Source: Lasioglossum baleicum
Lineage: Eukaryota; Arthropoda; Insecta; Hymenoptera; Halictidae
Length of the DNA stretch: 64,000 bases
Direction of reading: 5' to 3'
NCBI RefSeq assembly: GCF_051020765.1
Contig: NC_134941.1
Location: 10,602,001-10,666,000 of the forward strand
Position 1 is the stretch's first letter. Each line of letters starts with the position of its first letter. Of the stretch, positions 28,201-41,099 are shown in pieces. The translations under genes were made by a program, and so were the position numbers. The notes below the pieces were generated by a model. That model was given only the letters and a program-made list of their open reading frames with translations. It was not told where the DNA came from and made no database searches.

Positions 28201-28449
28201 GCTCGTAAACGCGTCCGAGAATTGCAACAGTCGGCACACCGAAACGCGTCCGCTGGGCTGCGAACAATGACTGAAACAATTACGATAGCACGGGGCAGAA
28301 AGGGAGCGGAGATTGGGATCGGTTTTACATTGTGACTTGATTTACTTTATATCCTTGCCGCAGCGTCGAAACGACCCAGACACGTTGGCTCGAGAAATTG
28401 CTTTGCGAACGCGCCGAAGAAGTCGCCGAACGACTTGCTTCTGGAATCA

Positions 28450-28640
28450 TTGAGTTGTTGAACCTTTGAACCCTTCGATTTTTGAAAGCTTCAACCTTAC
28501 GAATATTTCCGAATCTTTGAACCATCGAAATCTTAAATCTAGAGAACTAAATATTTCGAAACTTTGAACCTTTGTGAAATTAGGTGTTTCGAAATTCTGA
28601 ATATTTCACACCTTGAATCTTTGAAATTTGATTTCTGTTA
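28450..28640. repeat. Degenerate gaaactttgaacc-type simple repeat before ZP exon a
   Basis: Variants of tttgaacctttgaaa recur every 15-25 bp right up to the polypyrimidine tract of the ZP exon a acceptor. Confidence 0.55.
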
Positions 28641-28643
28641 CAG

Positions 28644-28811
28644 AATGATGGCGGTATCGAATACTTCAACACGATAGTGGTGCAGCCACACCTGAAGCTG
28701 GTCACGAACCAGGGCAGAGGTTTTCACGTGAGATGTCGATACCAGACGCGAGACAAAGTGGTAACGAACGATCAGACGCACGTGGACATGTTGCAGTCCC
28801 TGCCGTTGCAG
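28644..28811 (+). CDS. ZP gene exon a (end of ZP-N and linker)
   Basis: The acceptor follows a pyrimidine-rich run ending ttctgttacag and the donor is gtgagaat. The exon is 56 codons, phase 0 at both ends, starting NDGGIEYFNT and ending MLQSLPLQ. A start inside this exon is unlikely because the ZP fold would be cut in half. Confidence 0.88.
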
Positions 28812-31612
28812 GTGAGAATGCATTTTTTTCCCTCAATACATACAATTCCCGATACAATAGTTCCTTACTTTACCGTTTTCTTGAAGATTTGAATAAGAAT
28901 AGAGAATTACAGAATTTGAATAAGAGAATTGAAAACTTTGAATAAAAGTCTGCCGAGTCGATAGAAAAGGCAGACAAGTGGGTGTCGGGTTTATTGCAGT
29001 GAAAATAGAGGATCGTGGTCTAGAAAGCATTAAGAGGCAACGAACAAATGTTCTTGACAGGCAACAGCTCCTATGCCAGGATGCACGATGAAGATCTTCA
29101 GCGGAGATCCAACGAGGCATCAAGTGGCGGAAAACGTGAAGATCGGGGACCCCCTGACCTTGGTCATTAGCATCGACAAACAGGAAATGTTCGGGCTGAA
29201 GATCTCCGATTGCTTGGTGCGCGACGGACTCGGATGGGGGGAGCAGAGGCTCATAAACGATGAAGGGTAATTTCATATTACGTTATTTTCCGTGAATCAC
29301 TTATTGCCTACATCCAACGAGTTTCTCTTTCGTGATTTTTTCATGAGTTACGCTTCCCTGTTTCTCACGGGCTCCGGGTCACCTATTTTCTACAATTATT
29401 GCGCTTCCTCCTCTTCTGAAGCTCCATTTATCCTAGCCCCACGAATGTCTTGTTCGCTAAATCGCTGTCTGAGAATCCACCACAGGTTTTGCATTATACG
29501 AACATTTTCTTCGTTCAGTCCTAGTGGTTTATTTTTGTATATGTTCTATGGTCAACAACTTTCGTATTCTTTATTTTCCAAGAGTATCTTGGACTCTTTT
29601 GGAATTTGTTGTTCTTTACTTTTCGGATTCCTGCCACGTCTGTTAACAAACACCGTTCCAACGAACAATTCTACTATCTATATGATCCTATTGACCACGT
29701 CACAACGTCCGATGAATAATTCAAGGCCCGGAATTCACAGTACAAAGCGGGTCGGTTCACTGACTTCTTTTCATAAGCAAATCAGCTGATGCGACGCGGA
29801 CAGGTTGTGGCGCGGACACTTTCCCTCTCGACTTGTTCAATGTGACAGAAGGACACCCGAAACTTATGTCGCAACTCGACTACTTTCAATTTCTGTGTCC
29901 TAAAAAGATGGACTTGTGTTTCAAAAATTAAAAGAGCACGAACCTTTTGTCCAAAAAATGAAGAGAAGCTCCTTTGGCAGAAATCTTGTGTCCTACAAAT
30001 TGAAGGAGTCCTTTCATTGTCAGATGTGTGTCCTCAAAATCACAGAAGTCCTTCCAACGTAAGGCTTGAGTCCTAAAAAATAATGAAAACTGTTTTACAA
30101 GATTATAATTTTAAAGATTACGAGGACCCAGCGTTAGCTGCTTGTAAAATAGAAAAGTAGTACTTTATAAGCAGGATAAAATGTGCTAATTCGTGTTCAC
30201 AGCGTACTAATTATCGGAAATTCGATTCCTATTTCAGTTGTCCGGTTGACGGCGAGATTATGGGACAATTCACGTACAACGAGGACAAAACGGAGGCGAA
30301 GGTGAACTTCCAGGCGCACAAATTCCCTTACACAGCGAGCGTCTACTACCAGTGCAACGTCAGGCTGTGTGTGAAACACGATGGAGGATGCACCAACACG
30401 GTAATAAGAAAATTCCGCTTTCAACCCGTTAGGTTCACGCGGCTCAGAGAATCCCCCATAATCCCTTCCCCTTTAATGCCACCACGAATTACCCACACGA
30501 TGATCATCTTTTAATAGTATAATAATCATTTAGCAATATCGGATCAAACGGGAATCGAATCTTGTGAATGGCTACAGGATAGCGAAACAACCATATCCTC
30601 TCATAATGCCTATTTATAGCCTACAGGTTCCTCGATCGAAACGGGAATGGAATGTCCGGTTGGGATTTTTTTTACACACGACTATTTAATGCAATCTGTA
30701 TCAATGAGAACCAATGAAAACGATCACTTTGCAATTCTCACGTTGCTTTGTATTAAAATCTTCATTCCCCACCCATTATGTTAAATAATTCAGATTCGCA
30801 GAATAAAAAAGGTTATCAATCATCAAGAAGTTCAGTCATTGTGTAACTAACGCACGAAATCGAAAAAATTCCGTTCGCATGATCGAGGATTCCATGTTTT
30901 GGAGTCTGTCCAAAAGAGGCAATCACTATTCCGTTGTTGCAGCCGCCAGCTTGCAATTCGGTGTCGAGGCGACGCAGGGACACTGCGAATGACAACGCGG
31001 TGAAAAGTGTCGAGGGCTTGGATGGTGGTACACCAGCGACCATAGAGGTCTACAGCGGACTATACGTGAACGAAGCCTCGGACATTGGCTCCAGGTCTGA
31101 TTACAGCGATGACGTCGTCAGAGAAAGGGTGAGTCTCGTTTGTACGATTTCGTGATCCGAAATGATCGTTCTTAGAAACGGCGGCCGACCTTGGCAGCCG
31201 TCGCCGATTGGCAAACGACGATTTTGCAACAGAGTGTCCTGGAAAGTGAACTGACAAAATTGGACCCCGTTTGACTTGTTATAAAACCTTGCAGTTCAAG
31301 CAATTTTTATTCATAGTCTTCTTAAGCGATCTTGATGTGAAATTTTGTTTAAAAAATTTTGTTAGAAATTCGCACAAACGACTGACAGAAAAATTATCTA
31401 ATTTCCAGGCGACAGACGACCCAGACAGCTTCTGCATCTCGCAGAAGAGCTTCGCCATCGGCATAGCAATCGCGGGCCTGATCCTCATGCTAGCAGTGGT
31501 GGCCGCCATTTTGGTACTGCTCGCAAAGAGACGACATAAGAGCGTTTCGACGACAGGTTCATCCATCTACAGTGGTCCGTACACGAACACCGCGTACAGT
31601 CACAGCAGTTAA
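28644..31612 (+). CDS. ZP-domain transmembrane protein, cuticlin-like (3' five coding exons, 5' end missing)
   Basis: Five exons (28644-28811, 29061-29266, 30238-30400, 30943-31128, 31409-31612) join in one frame through GT-AG introns and give 308 residues to a TAA stop. Numbered from the first visible residue: the end of ZP-N and the linker (NTIVVQPHLKLV then RGFHVRCRYQTR, 1-56); the start of ZP-C with CPVDGEIM (about 125) and the cysteine pattern YYQCNVRLCVKHDGGC (to 179); a furin-type RRRR site (188-191); an acidic juxtamembrane stretch; a hydrophobic helix of about 25 residues (255-280); and a basic then Ser/Thr/Tyr-rich tail. This is the usual architecture of insect apical ZP proteins, which are cleaved at the furin site and polymerise under the cuticle. 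Signal peptide and early ZP-N cysteines are absent, so at least one 5' exon is missing. The miniature/dusky or neo/nyo/mey groups are possible, but I cannot pick the orthologue. Confidence 0.88.
29061..29266 (+). CDS. ZP gene exon b (linker and start of ZP-C)
   Basis: The acceptor is ttcttgacag and the donor gtaatttc, leaving two bases (GG) that complete Gly125 with the next exon. It encodes MPGCTMKIFSGDP, then GDPLTLVISIDKQEMFGLKI and SDCLVRDG, the region where ZP-C begins with paired Cys residues. Confidence 0.88.
30238..30400 (+). CDS. ZP gene exon c (core of ZP-C)
   Basis: The acceptor is tcctatttcag and the donor gtaataag. It encodes CPVDGEIMGQF, then KVNFQAHKFPYT and SVYYQCNVRLCV, the most diagnostic ZP-C block with hydrophobic strands and conserved cysteines. 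Incoming phase is 2 and outgoing phase 0. Confidence 0.9.
30943..31128 (+). CDS. ZP gene exon d (last ZP cysteine, furin site, juxtamembrane stalk)
   Basis: The acceptor is ccgttgttgcag and the donor gtgagtct. The exon opens PPACNSVSRRRRD: the last ZP cysteine is followed at once by a consensus furin-type site, the normal order in this family. A Gly/Asp/Ser-rich stalk (EVYSGLYVNEASD) follows. Phase 0 at both ends. Confidence 0.88.
31409..31612 (+). CDS. ZP gene terminal exon e (transmembrane helix and tail)
   Basis: The acceptor is tctaatttccag. It encodes a 67-residue C terminus with CISQKSFAIGIAIAG leading into a long aliphatic helix, the stop-transfer AKRRHK and a tail rich in Ser, Thr and Tyr ending NTAYSHSS. 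The TAA stop is at 31610-31612. An AATAAA lies at 31633-31638, only about 20 nt after the stop; that is very close, so a longer 3' UTR is likely. Confidence 0.9.
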   Translation, partial: ATDDPDSFCISQKSFAIGIAIAGLILMLAVVAAILVLLAKRRHKSVSTTGSSIYSGPYTNTAYSHSS

Positions 31613-33585
31613 TTGTTTAGAGATTAACGAAGAATAAAGAACACGAGGGACGATCTACGAAGAAGATGATGAAGTAGAGAAACAGAAGAAATTGAAGAGC
31701 GAACAAGCTCGAGAAAACGAGGTCGAGCTTCTATCAGAGAAGTCGATTCAGTCGACGACCTTGAGGAACGATCTTCCGGAAAAAAGTATCGGTTCTAGGG
31801 TCGCGGCGAGGTGCAGAGAATTTAGGTGGATTATTGAACGAGATATCCTTTGCTCAACTTTGCCGATGCTATTGTCTCTATTTGTTCATCGAGGAAGTAG
31901 ATGGGTCCGGACACGTGCGAACTAGGTATCAGGAGGAGTCAGCGTGTGTTCAACGCTATTTTCGTATCGTTCAACGGAGATCTTGCCATCGTTTTGGTAA
32001 CTCTCGCTGTGGGTTCCGCGAGAAAGACATGTCAAGGTCGCTGGACACAATTATGGACAATTTTTAAAGAGAGAAGTAATTTCTCATATACGAAAATGGC
32101 AAATGATTCTCAAGGAAGGAAGAAAAAATTGCTCTTTCCCGAGGGAGAAGGTGAGAAAATTCCTCTCTCGTGGAAAAAGACAAGCTTTCTCGTTGGACCC
32201 GCAGCGCAGTTTTTACTGTTCTTTCGATACCGTTTCGATACCTTCCAAGCCCTAATTCCATGGACTACTAATTCCCCACAGTTCCATGGTGTCCCGTGAA
32301 CTATCGTTTCGAGCACGTGCCGCGACCTACGCCCTAGAGAAAAAATCGTAGCCTAGCCCTGACTTACTTGAATCGAATCGACACGAACTTCTAGGATTAA
32401 ACTCTAATATATATATAAAAATCTATAAATATAGATACCTGTATGTTATATATACATAATTAATATTATTATTATTCTATACATACTGTATACTAGTCCG
32501 GTATACGCTGTCCTAGCTAACACTAGCAGCCGCACTAAAAAAAAAATGAAAAATGGCGAGCACCATACGGATACTCCCCCCATGTCTATCACCGTTTATC
32601 ATTCCCCGGTAATTTAACTTAAACCGTCCGTGCAGAACGACTACGGTCTAGCGTTTAAGGTGAAGTCAGCTAGTACAGAGGGACTGTCTTAAGCGAATCA
32701 AACGCCCCAGTGATCTTCTACGTAACGAATCTCCTTGTTTCTTCGACTGACGCGCCGATTGTGGCGCGTTCACTGTCCTCCGTCCATAGCAATACCCTTG
32801 TCCCCTCGTATTTATAGTCACCCGAATGTTTCGTACCGTTTACGTTCGTGGGAAACTGTCTCCAATTGGCCGAGCTGAGAAAATCTGCCGGAGTCACTGA
32901 GACTGTATGAAATTTTTTGCAACTGTTCGGTAGTGAACGTGTTAATAGTGGCCTAATTAAAGGAGCTTAATTTCCTGGGAATTCCAGAAATTTCAAACTA
33001 GAAGACAAAGTAAATTGGAGTTCTCCTTGCAATCATCTGTGCGTTCTGAAGTAATGAAAGCATTTAATTGATCGTAAAGAATGATAGAGACTTCCGGTAG
33101 GATTTTTAATTATAGTGAAAAATCAGGCCCAATCCGAGACTAGTTTTCACGAGTTTCAACGAGTTATAGTTCCCCTGACCGACAACATGATAGTTGCACG
33201 GGATGTATTGGTTATTACGTGCTTCCGGCGAGGCGACGTGCTTCGTGTTACGTGAGATTAGGCCACGTTGCCGTAAAGACGAGGGAATTTAGCTGATCCA
33301 GACGATAGCGACCAATTATCAGATCGCTATGATAGAGAGCACAGCTGTTCGAACGCTTCGTATTTCCGGCAACGAGGGCCAACGCATGAGTGTGGCGAAA
33401 AGCGAGTGTATAATCCGATTGTAATCCATTTATAACGCTTAAACGTAAAATAGTTTAATTGAATCGAGGTGCTGCTCCGATGTCGGTACTCTTTCAGCGG
33501 ACCGCGTCCGGTTTTCTGTGGACAAACTCGCTGAGCCTCCAGAAATGGCTCCTGTTTTCATCTAAACAGAAACATTTAGTCAAAA

Positions 33586-33726
33586 TCTGCCAGAAATGCG
33601 TTCGGGCCACTTCGAGGTATATTCAAGGCCTCCCCAAGGTCTACTCAATTCTTTATAAAATTCAAGATCTACCGTGGTCTATTTAATTCTTTATAAAATC
33701 CAAGACTTCAAGATCTATCTATTAAA
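33586..33726. repeat. About 50-bp direct duplication
   Basis: Two copies of a segment reading ggtctactcaattctttataaaattcaagatctaccg-like sequence lie in tandem with a third, shorter piece. Confidence 0.6.
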
Positions 33727-36061
33727 TTGCGGTTTGTCCGCCGAAACCGGGGATTCCTTCGATTCTTCCGCAACCGAAGATCGACAGGAATAGGTTTCTC
33801 GGGCCGAGCACTATTGTCACACCGGTTACAATGGCGCTATCTGTGCGCGAGAAACGAGAGAAGCTGAAGAGCCGACTGTTAGAACCGTTCTTAACTGTTA
33901 ATCGTCGCGAACGTGAGAACAAACTGCGGATAGCAGTCGCGTAACTGGGTCCAACGTGGTGGTGGGTACAGATCGTAAAATTTACATTTAAAGAGTGACA
34001 ATGGAAGACACGCCAGTGTAACTCGTAACCCATGGATTCGAGAAGGATCTAGACGAAGTTATCTAAAAAAATTTCGATTCGACTTACGGAGGCGATTATA
34101 CGTTGGCGACGGTCGTTCTTCGAGGATTCGTCTTTGCTTTTCATGTCCAACTGGAACACAGAGTGTCGTCAGAATTTCGAATTGTTCCTAAAAAAAATGA
34201 ATTTCTATCATATCGTTCAAGTTGAACAATTTCGAATCGAGTTGCGTTCGATCAATTCATTGAAATTTCATTGATTAATGATAAAATATCGATATGGAAT
34301 TTGACTGATTAATTGGAAATTCTGCGGCGCAGTGTTCCGGAAATCGGAACCAAGTGCAATAACGTCGAGCGATCGACGATCCTGAGGACTTCCATCGCGG
34401 ATTGGAAACACCCGACGAACGTCTATGACAAACGTGAAAGTCAGCGTTCGCTCGCGGCAATTGGCATTGGTTCATAGCGACATTGGGGACGAAAATGCCT
34501 GTATAAATAGAGACTTTTTTTAAGGACACGCGAAACTACTGATGTCCCGCAACGTTTCTCTGGACCCTTGTCAACAGAACCTACAACGAACTTGTGTAAA
34601 TAACGAAAACGTAATAAATCTTGTAACCATATATCAACGAGTCTCTTGAATTCATCTTTCGACGTTTTATCCACGCCGATGCAATCATTCTTGACATCAA
34701 CAGTTCATGTTATTATTGTATGATCAAGATGATCAAACAAAGATACTTCGCAGTTATCCTTAATGATTTATACCAAAATTAGTTAAGAATCAATAGAACT
34801 TTGTTTTCTTACCATTCAGCACCCTCAAAACATCATTTGTATTTCTTTTTTCATTAATTTCGTGGGGAATGACGCGAGAACACGCGGGAATCTCTTCAAT
34901 CTTCGAATCCATTACGAATAAGCAATTTCGGCAAATGGCGCTAGAGGCGCTGTCCTCCAGGGCTGTATCCTACGTCGTCACTAATGGGTTCCTATTTTAT
35001 TTTCATGTTTTTCTTATCTTTTTTACCGAATCTTCCTTCTGCTAACAAAATTTCAATCAGAAAATCACTAATTAAAACAAATATTACTTTAAATAAAAAT
35101 TTTATATAAGACTATAACAAATGTACTTAAAATAAATTTTCTTATCGATAATTATCAACGTTTAGCATCTTCGAACAAATTTTAAGCTGAATTAACGTTT
35201 GAACTAATCCCTGCTTCTAGGTTTAATGTCTTAAAACTATGAAATTATAAATGTTTCAACTGGACAGAGGAATAATTGAAAGGTCTCGCGAAGTATCAAA
35301 CGAGAGTGTCTTTTTTTTATTGAATTATATATAATTCGTTTTTGGAAAATATGATATATATATATGTATATAATATAACAAGAAATATAATTAGACTGAC
35401 ATGAGTTCTATCAAATTGTCCGGCTCTCTATGATGTTGTGCATCTTTGGGTTGGTAGTATAGCTCTTTGTTTCCATCATACGATACCTAATCTCACTCCT
35501 ACCTTCTCGGTCACCTTTCGCGATGCGTTTTGCAAAACGAATCCTCTCCGATTCGTCGTAGTATTCCTTGCTATTCTTCCTCCCATATCCCACGCACACA
35601 CACTCTCGCTTCCCATTTACTCCGTCAACATGTCCTCCATGTAACTCTTTGAGGATCATACAGCTTCACCAATCCTGCAACTACTTTTGTACCATTTTAT
35701 GTTCCACAGAATGATCCGTCAGAAGTGAGATTCTATTACAACATAAAAATGATTAAAACGATTTTACAGCATGAAAACAATCTCTGCTCTCGAGGACCAC
35801 CTTCCTTCAAGACAATTAGATACATCTGTAGAAAGACTATATAATTACATCTTACTTTACCGCTCAACATCTGCATTTTGTGAAACGAATCATTTCTCTC
35901 GAAGCTCCGTCTCTAACGGAACACTCTGTGCAACGTCACAGAAAACGTCTTAATAATTAACACACAAAAAATTGTACAATTCCTTGTTCAACGCATATCC
36001 ACCTGGATCGAATGCCTGCCAGCCCTGGGCCTCAAAGAGTTAACATCAATCTTAACAGTGT

Positions 36062-36531
36062 TTGGCCCGCAAGGTATCAGTGAATATGTCTGAACTGTCT
36101 TCTCCACCCGAAACAAATATAAATTGTTTGTCTATCTTTAGTCAACTCGAATCTGAATGGTTGACAGAGTGCAAGGACCAACCGAGACCGCACACCAAGC
36201 TCAGTTCAAAAAGGAACAAGTCTAAAGCTAGAGAGTTAAGCATAAAGGCACAGCCATCGTTTATTCTTGTACCGTGTGATATGTCCAAACAAAAAGCAAA
36301 TAATCAGGCATGATCTAGAAAGAATCCGTGTGTACGGTCAGCTTGGAACTCGGTCTGGTTCACACCGGTCCAGGGGTGTCAGCCTCAAACATGTTCACCG
36401 AGGGCGAAATCGTGGCAGGATACTTCGCTCTTCAACAACGAAACGTTGAGTTCACGCCAGCTAACACGTCTGATGCAGAGATGGGCAACATTTTCAAGCG
36501 AAACAGCTCTCAAGAAAATAAAACATACTAA
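36062..36531 (+). other. Two short adjoining reading frames of unknown nature
   Basis: One frame (36062-36313; ATG at 36086 begins MSELSSPPETN) and a second in another phase (36328-36531; contains MFTEGEIVAGYFALQQRNVE) have protein-like composition. They are separated by a stop and a frame change. I do not recognise a family. They may be a decayed gene fragment or chance. No good splice pair joins them. Confidence 0.2.
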
Positions 36532-37081
36532 CAAACTTGCAGATCGCTGCGTCCGTCAACCCTGCTACATTCTTCGGACTCTTCTTCGACCACATTTTCA
36601 TGTTTCTGACAATTGCATATCTTTCACGCAGTCCGTTCGTATTTTGTTGATGGAGAACTCCCAGCAAATTGCAGCAGGGTTAAGGATTAAACGTCTGATC
36701 AGAAAACAAGATACTTAAATTTGAATAAATAACAAAAATGATCTCTCCGAGTTGCTCTAACAGGGGCTGTTATCCAAGTGGTCCCCTGATTCTGATGAAG
36801 TTCACATATAATATAGAACTCAGTAGCATTTTTTATAGGGGGTGAAAATGCACCTTGAAGTTGAGGTTGTAAACCATGCTTGATTGTTCTCTTAGAATCC
36901 ATTAATTATAGAGGAAAAGTTAACACTTTAAAAATTATCTTTCAATTAATGATTACAAAAGGAATTCTTAGATATTGTCGTCCCAAACTTTGAGAGTTGA
37001 TTCCGCTCCCTGATCACGAATAAAATGGCAATGTTCATCGAGTTCTATATTACATGTAACACTTCTCTTGTAAATAATTAT

Positions 37082-37247
37082 TAGACTGTTCATCTTTATG
37101 CAAATATAGATATTTATGGATTGTTCTTATAGTTTTTTATGGGCTGACCATTTCCATTCTTTCGTCGAGGGTTCTGTTATGTTCCAAAAGGATCGTGTGA
37201 GTTTTAGGGGACCAAGAATACTATGAATGCATAAAAGAGACAGTCTA
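37082..37247. mobile_element. 166-bp MITE (TAGACTGCGG family, diverged)
   Basis: TAGACTGTTCATCTTTATGC at the left is mirrored by the complement of GCATAAAAGAGACAGTCTA at the right. No coding capacity. Confidence 0.65.
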
Positions 37248-37741
37248 GTAATAATCTAAGAAAAATTGTTGAATGAACGTTCGGTTTGTTATAATTTACA
37301 TATGAAAAATAGAATTTTGTTCATCGACAGATCGAGGAGGTCAGTGACGGACGACTAAATTTGTTTTCTGTGTCCCGCACAGCTTTCAGAAATAATAAAT
37401 GGATGAGACAACGAGGACTAAAGATCACTGACCTCTGCGAGAACCGGAAGTGCGTGAAATCGACGCGGTAAATTAAAAAATTCCGTGACTTCTCGCAGAG
37501 CCGTCGAACGAACAAAATTCTCACTAGATCGAGTACGATGGACATGAATGAATCTGCAGCTAAATGTTTGTATAAAGGACTAAGCAACGCATGTGACAAA
37601 ACAGAAATGGTTTCGCTAACGAGTCGTCGACGTGCAATCAACGGAAGGTGATCAGGAAGATGTGGATTCCCGAACGAGAAGCGTCATAAATAAACTTTCT
37701 TTGTCTTCTCTTCTAATGAAACGCATGCTCTGCTTGCTCGC

Positions 37742-37773
37742 TTTCTCTCTCACACTCTCTCTCTCTCTCTCAC
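37742..37773. repeat. CT-rich microsatellite
   Basis: Runs of ctctct interrupted by caca. Similar CT runs recur at 37970-38010. Confidence 0.75.
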
Positions 37774-38181
37774 ACGCGAATTTTTCTCTTCACTCTCGCT
37801 ACCATCAATCTCCTTTTGTTTTATGTTGCATACAAAAATAGTAGGAAACGAACGTGAGGTCTTGCGAAACTTACAATGACTTTTTTTTTATCACCCGTTC
37901 TCCTCGATCGTTAGTTAAATAGTTCCTCGGATCATCCGACGACCGGATGCCATCATCGTCTTCGGTGTGCTCTCTTTCCCTCTCACTCTCTCTCTTTCTC
38001 GTTTTCCTCCCTTCCTACCCTGTCCTTCATTCTAGCATTGTTTTTTAGAATAGCCCAGGCGAATTTACGAAATCACTTGTGGCGATCGTGCTCGACACAC
38101 CTGCCCGACCACCTGAACATGGCCTCCTCGTCTTCCACTTTCAAAGTCATTGTACATTGCATCAAAATAAATAGAAAATGA

Positions 38182-38342
38182 ACAGACTGCCGACCTCTAT
38201 GCAAGTTTCCACGTTCTTTTACAAAAATGTCTTCTTTTGATTATAACGAAGATCGTAGAAAGATCGCCGGGCGATGAAATAGAAATTCATTTCTGTTATA
38301 CCGATTCGCACACGTTGGAAGTGCATAACGATCCGCAGTCTA
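38182..38342. mobile_element. About 160-bp MITE (TAGACTGCGG family, diverged)
   Basis: Left end CAGACTGCCGACCTCTATGC; right end the complement of GCATAACGATCCGCAGTCTA. The match is about 16 of 20. Confidence 0.6.
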
Positions 38343-41099
38343 TTGATAAATGAGTCGATGGTCATCAAACGTGTGTGATTAATCGAGTCAGGCGGCATAC
38401 AGGAGCGTCGAGCATTCGATAAAAGCGTACACGCGAGCGAAATGAATAAATAAATAAACGTGACCGTGCAATTGGCGAATTACGACTTTGGTTCAGCTGT
38501 TCCGGTCGCGTTTCGACGCGCTTCCGCCCACGAGCAGCCTCCGCTTGAAACTTGTGCGAACACCTGTTCACGGGCTTCGTTCAATTTCATTGGCACCTGG
38601 TCTCGATTATTCATGAAACCATTGAAAACCGCGGACAGATCTGAGATGTAAACTCTAAGCAAACAACGAAGAGAATTAAGCTCTAGACATGGAACCACGC
38701 TTCCTCTTCTCTTAAATTTTCAATAATCTAAATTTTGTCATGCACCGTTCACTTCACAGATTACTTTTCTGAACCAGCCTTCCGAAGCTCTTGTTCAAAT
38801 CAGTGAAACGATTTGTCATTTATGGCTATGGTTGTACTATACATCCTATGAAAAATTAAATAATCTCTCGGTCAAAATTTCATTTTACCATTTTCCAAGC
38901 AATTCAAATATCATGCGACAACCTGCGCACGTAATTATATAGGAAATGATCCAGAAAGAATAAAATGTCAGACGCTGCTCGCGGGCGCCTCCCTCCGTAG
39001 CCGATAATCCATTTTCGTTATTTTTTTGCTTCTTTTCCGCTTTTCGTTAATTATGTCTTAGAGAGATTCGTGAACTGCTTTTTTTCTTCGTGTGTGTCTC
39101 TGTATGTGTGTCTGTCTGTGTATGAGTATGTGTATGTATGTATATTTTTTTTCATCATTATAGGTACAATTATCTTCATTAATCTCTACGACGACTTTAG
39201 GTACAGTTAAACACTACGGTTGTGCGCCCATCTTTTTAGAATCGAAGACTGACAACGTGTCCCCTTCGCGAACCCCTTTGATCCAACGATCTATACGATA
39301 TCTGGATCAAGCGAGAACGAAATGGCACGTGTTTGATCGAAGGTACTATTTCGCGATCGGCGCCGAGATCTCGTAAAAAGACAGGCGCACCTTCACCTAC
39401 GTCCTGAAGTACAATTCACCGTAAGCGAAGCTTTTGGATGGATTCCACTTGGTTTTTTTCCCGATCGAGAACCAACAGGGATCAAAAACTCATCAGTTCT
39501 TGAAGAACAAATTTCGAAAAACCGTCGACTTTCGACAAGATCCAAAAAATCGGTTCCTCAACATCCCCAAAACCGGAGAAACTTCGTCGAGAAGCTGTGA
39601 GGCTTGATCCCCGTTGATCCTCGAAATGTTAATTTTTTTTTTTCACAGACGGAGGCGTTATTTTTTGTTTATTTACGACGATCACGCGTTACCATCACCG
39701 CTGACGAACTGATACAACGTTGAATCGGGCTCTGTATATTTTTTCTGGTTTCTTTATGATCTCTCTTTAGCTCTCTGACATCCTGTGTGTAAGTACCTGC
39801 GTGTCTCTTTGTGTCACTGTGGGTCTGTGTTGTCTGTGACTCAGAAGCGTGCCGTGAAAAGCTTTGGAAGACGAATCATAGTTACACCGTGTGCGAGTTC
39901 CTCCTTTTACAGGTTAATCGTACTGGCTAAGGGATTTCACCACTATGAGCAAAGAATAGTGTTTTGTTTTTTGGTGGTACAGTTGAAAACAGATATTTTA
40001 ACACACCAACGACCAGCGATTAGTCTAATCATTTCGTTCTTGATTATATAAATGATTTTTAAACTTCCTTTTGATATAATACAATTATTGAAAATCCTAT
40101 TAATTGGCTTCCGGTAGATAAAGTGTAGATAAGGTGAAATTGGAGAATTCAGCAAATGTTTCCAAGTGTTTTCATTCGTTAAAAGTCTTATCGGCGTAGC
40201 TAACTATAAGCTTGTTTCTAGCTTCATTTTGTCAACATATCGACAACGAAATTCATATTGGTGAATCCCCTTCAAGGCAGCGCTCTGACTGAACGTCGAT
40301 ATCGATTCTCTTCTAGACAGGCGGAACGAAATGTGAAAAACGATGTCGAAAAGGCTCCTCTCTTTCTCTCTCGACTGCTAAGCTGTGATGGTTTCGCGCT
40401 AATTAACTACTCTGTGTCGAACTAGATATATAGACCATGTACTGAATACGTTTACAGGTTCACTCGGAGCGGCGTCAACTTGTACCGAAATGATCGTCGA
40501 ACATCTCAAGATCAATGGCGTCAAAGAAACTAGACACGTGGTTCACGCTGCGTTTCCGGGAAACGCTCGAACTTCGACAGCGATGCAGGTCGTTCCATCG
40601 AGAATCTCTTTCCCACAAAATCACAAAACAATATCCTTAAATTACCAAATTTTCCACGTGAAAACTGTCAAATAGTGGAACTTTACGATAATTCAAATTC
40701 TCATAGGGCACAAATATCAAACGATTAAAATAAAAATGAAATCAAATTGTATCCTTGTTCACAACGGTGAAATGAAGATAAGATGAAGCAGTGTACAGTG
40801 TCATCGAATTTTTCATTTTATACGCGATTCTTAGAAAATATTTATTCCCTATAAATGCATAGAGTTCCACAGTCTATGGATGAATCGTTGTTCTCTTCAA
40901 CGAAGTGAATGTGAGAAGGTTCGGAAACGACCTGGATCTCGTCGCAAAATAACCGGGATTCGCCGAGTCGCTGTGAGCCCTCGACGAAAGCAGGTTTCTA
41001 AAAGGTTCTCGATATCAAAATTGAGGTAGCAAACAATTTCGCTCTGGATCGCGGCCGGCAGCGATTTTTCTTCGTTCCCGTTAAGGATTAAAGCAACTC

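Larger units (their letters stand above)
18861..28449. other. Probable upstream intron or intergenic DNA of the ZP gene
   Basis: No exon with a ZP-N signature or signal peptide was recognised by eye, although the ZP gene must have 5' exons. The stretch has a CT microsatellite, a small hairpin (25233-25289) and no other clear structure. Confidence 0.4.
28812..31408 (+). other. Introns of the ZP gene (four)
   Basis: The introns are 28812-29060 (249 bp), 29267-30237 (971 bp), 30401-30942 (542 bp) and 31129-31408 (280 bp), all GT-AG. The second carries a degenerate repeat around 29880-30080 in which a gtgtcctaaaaa-like motif recurs. ORFs in these introns have no protein features. Confidence 0.8.
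31613..41099. other. Region between the convergent ZP and enc genes
   Basis: It contains the ZP 3' UTR (length unknown) and AT-rich DNA with two MITEs, microsatellites and the two unexplained short frames at 36.1-36.5 kb. No further gene is supported. Confidence 0.45.

Noticed and set aside
29292..29789. 165-codon ORF inside the second ZP intron
   Set aside because: It lies wholly inside an intron bounded by good splice sites and reads as low-complexity hydrophobic/serine sequence.
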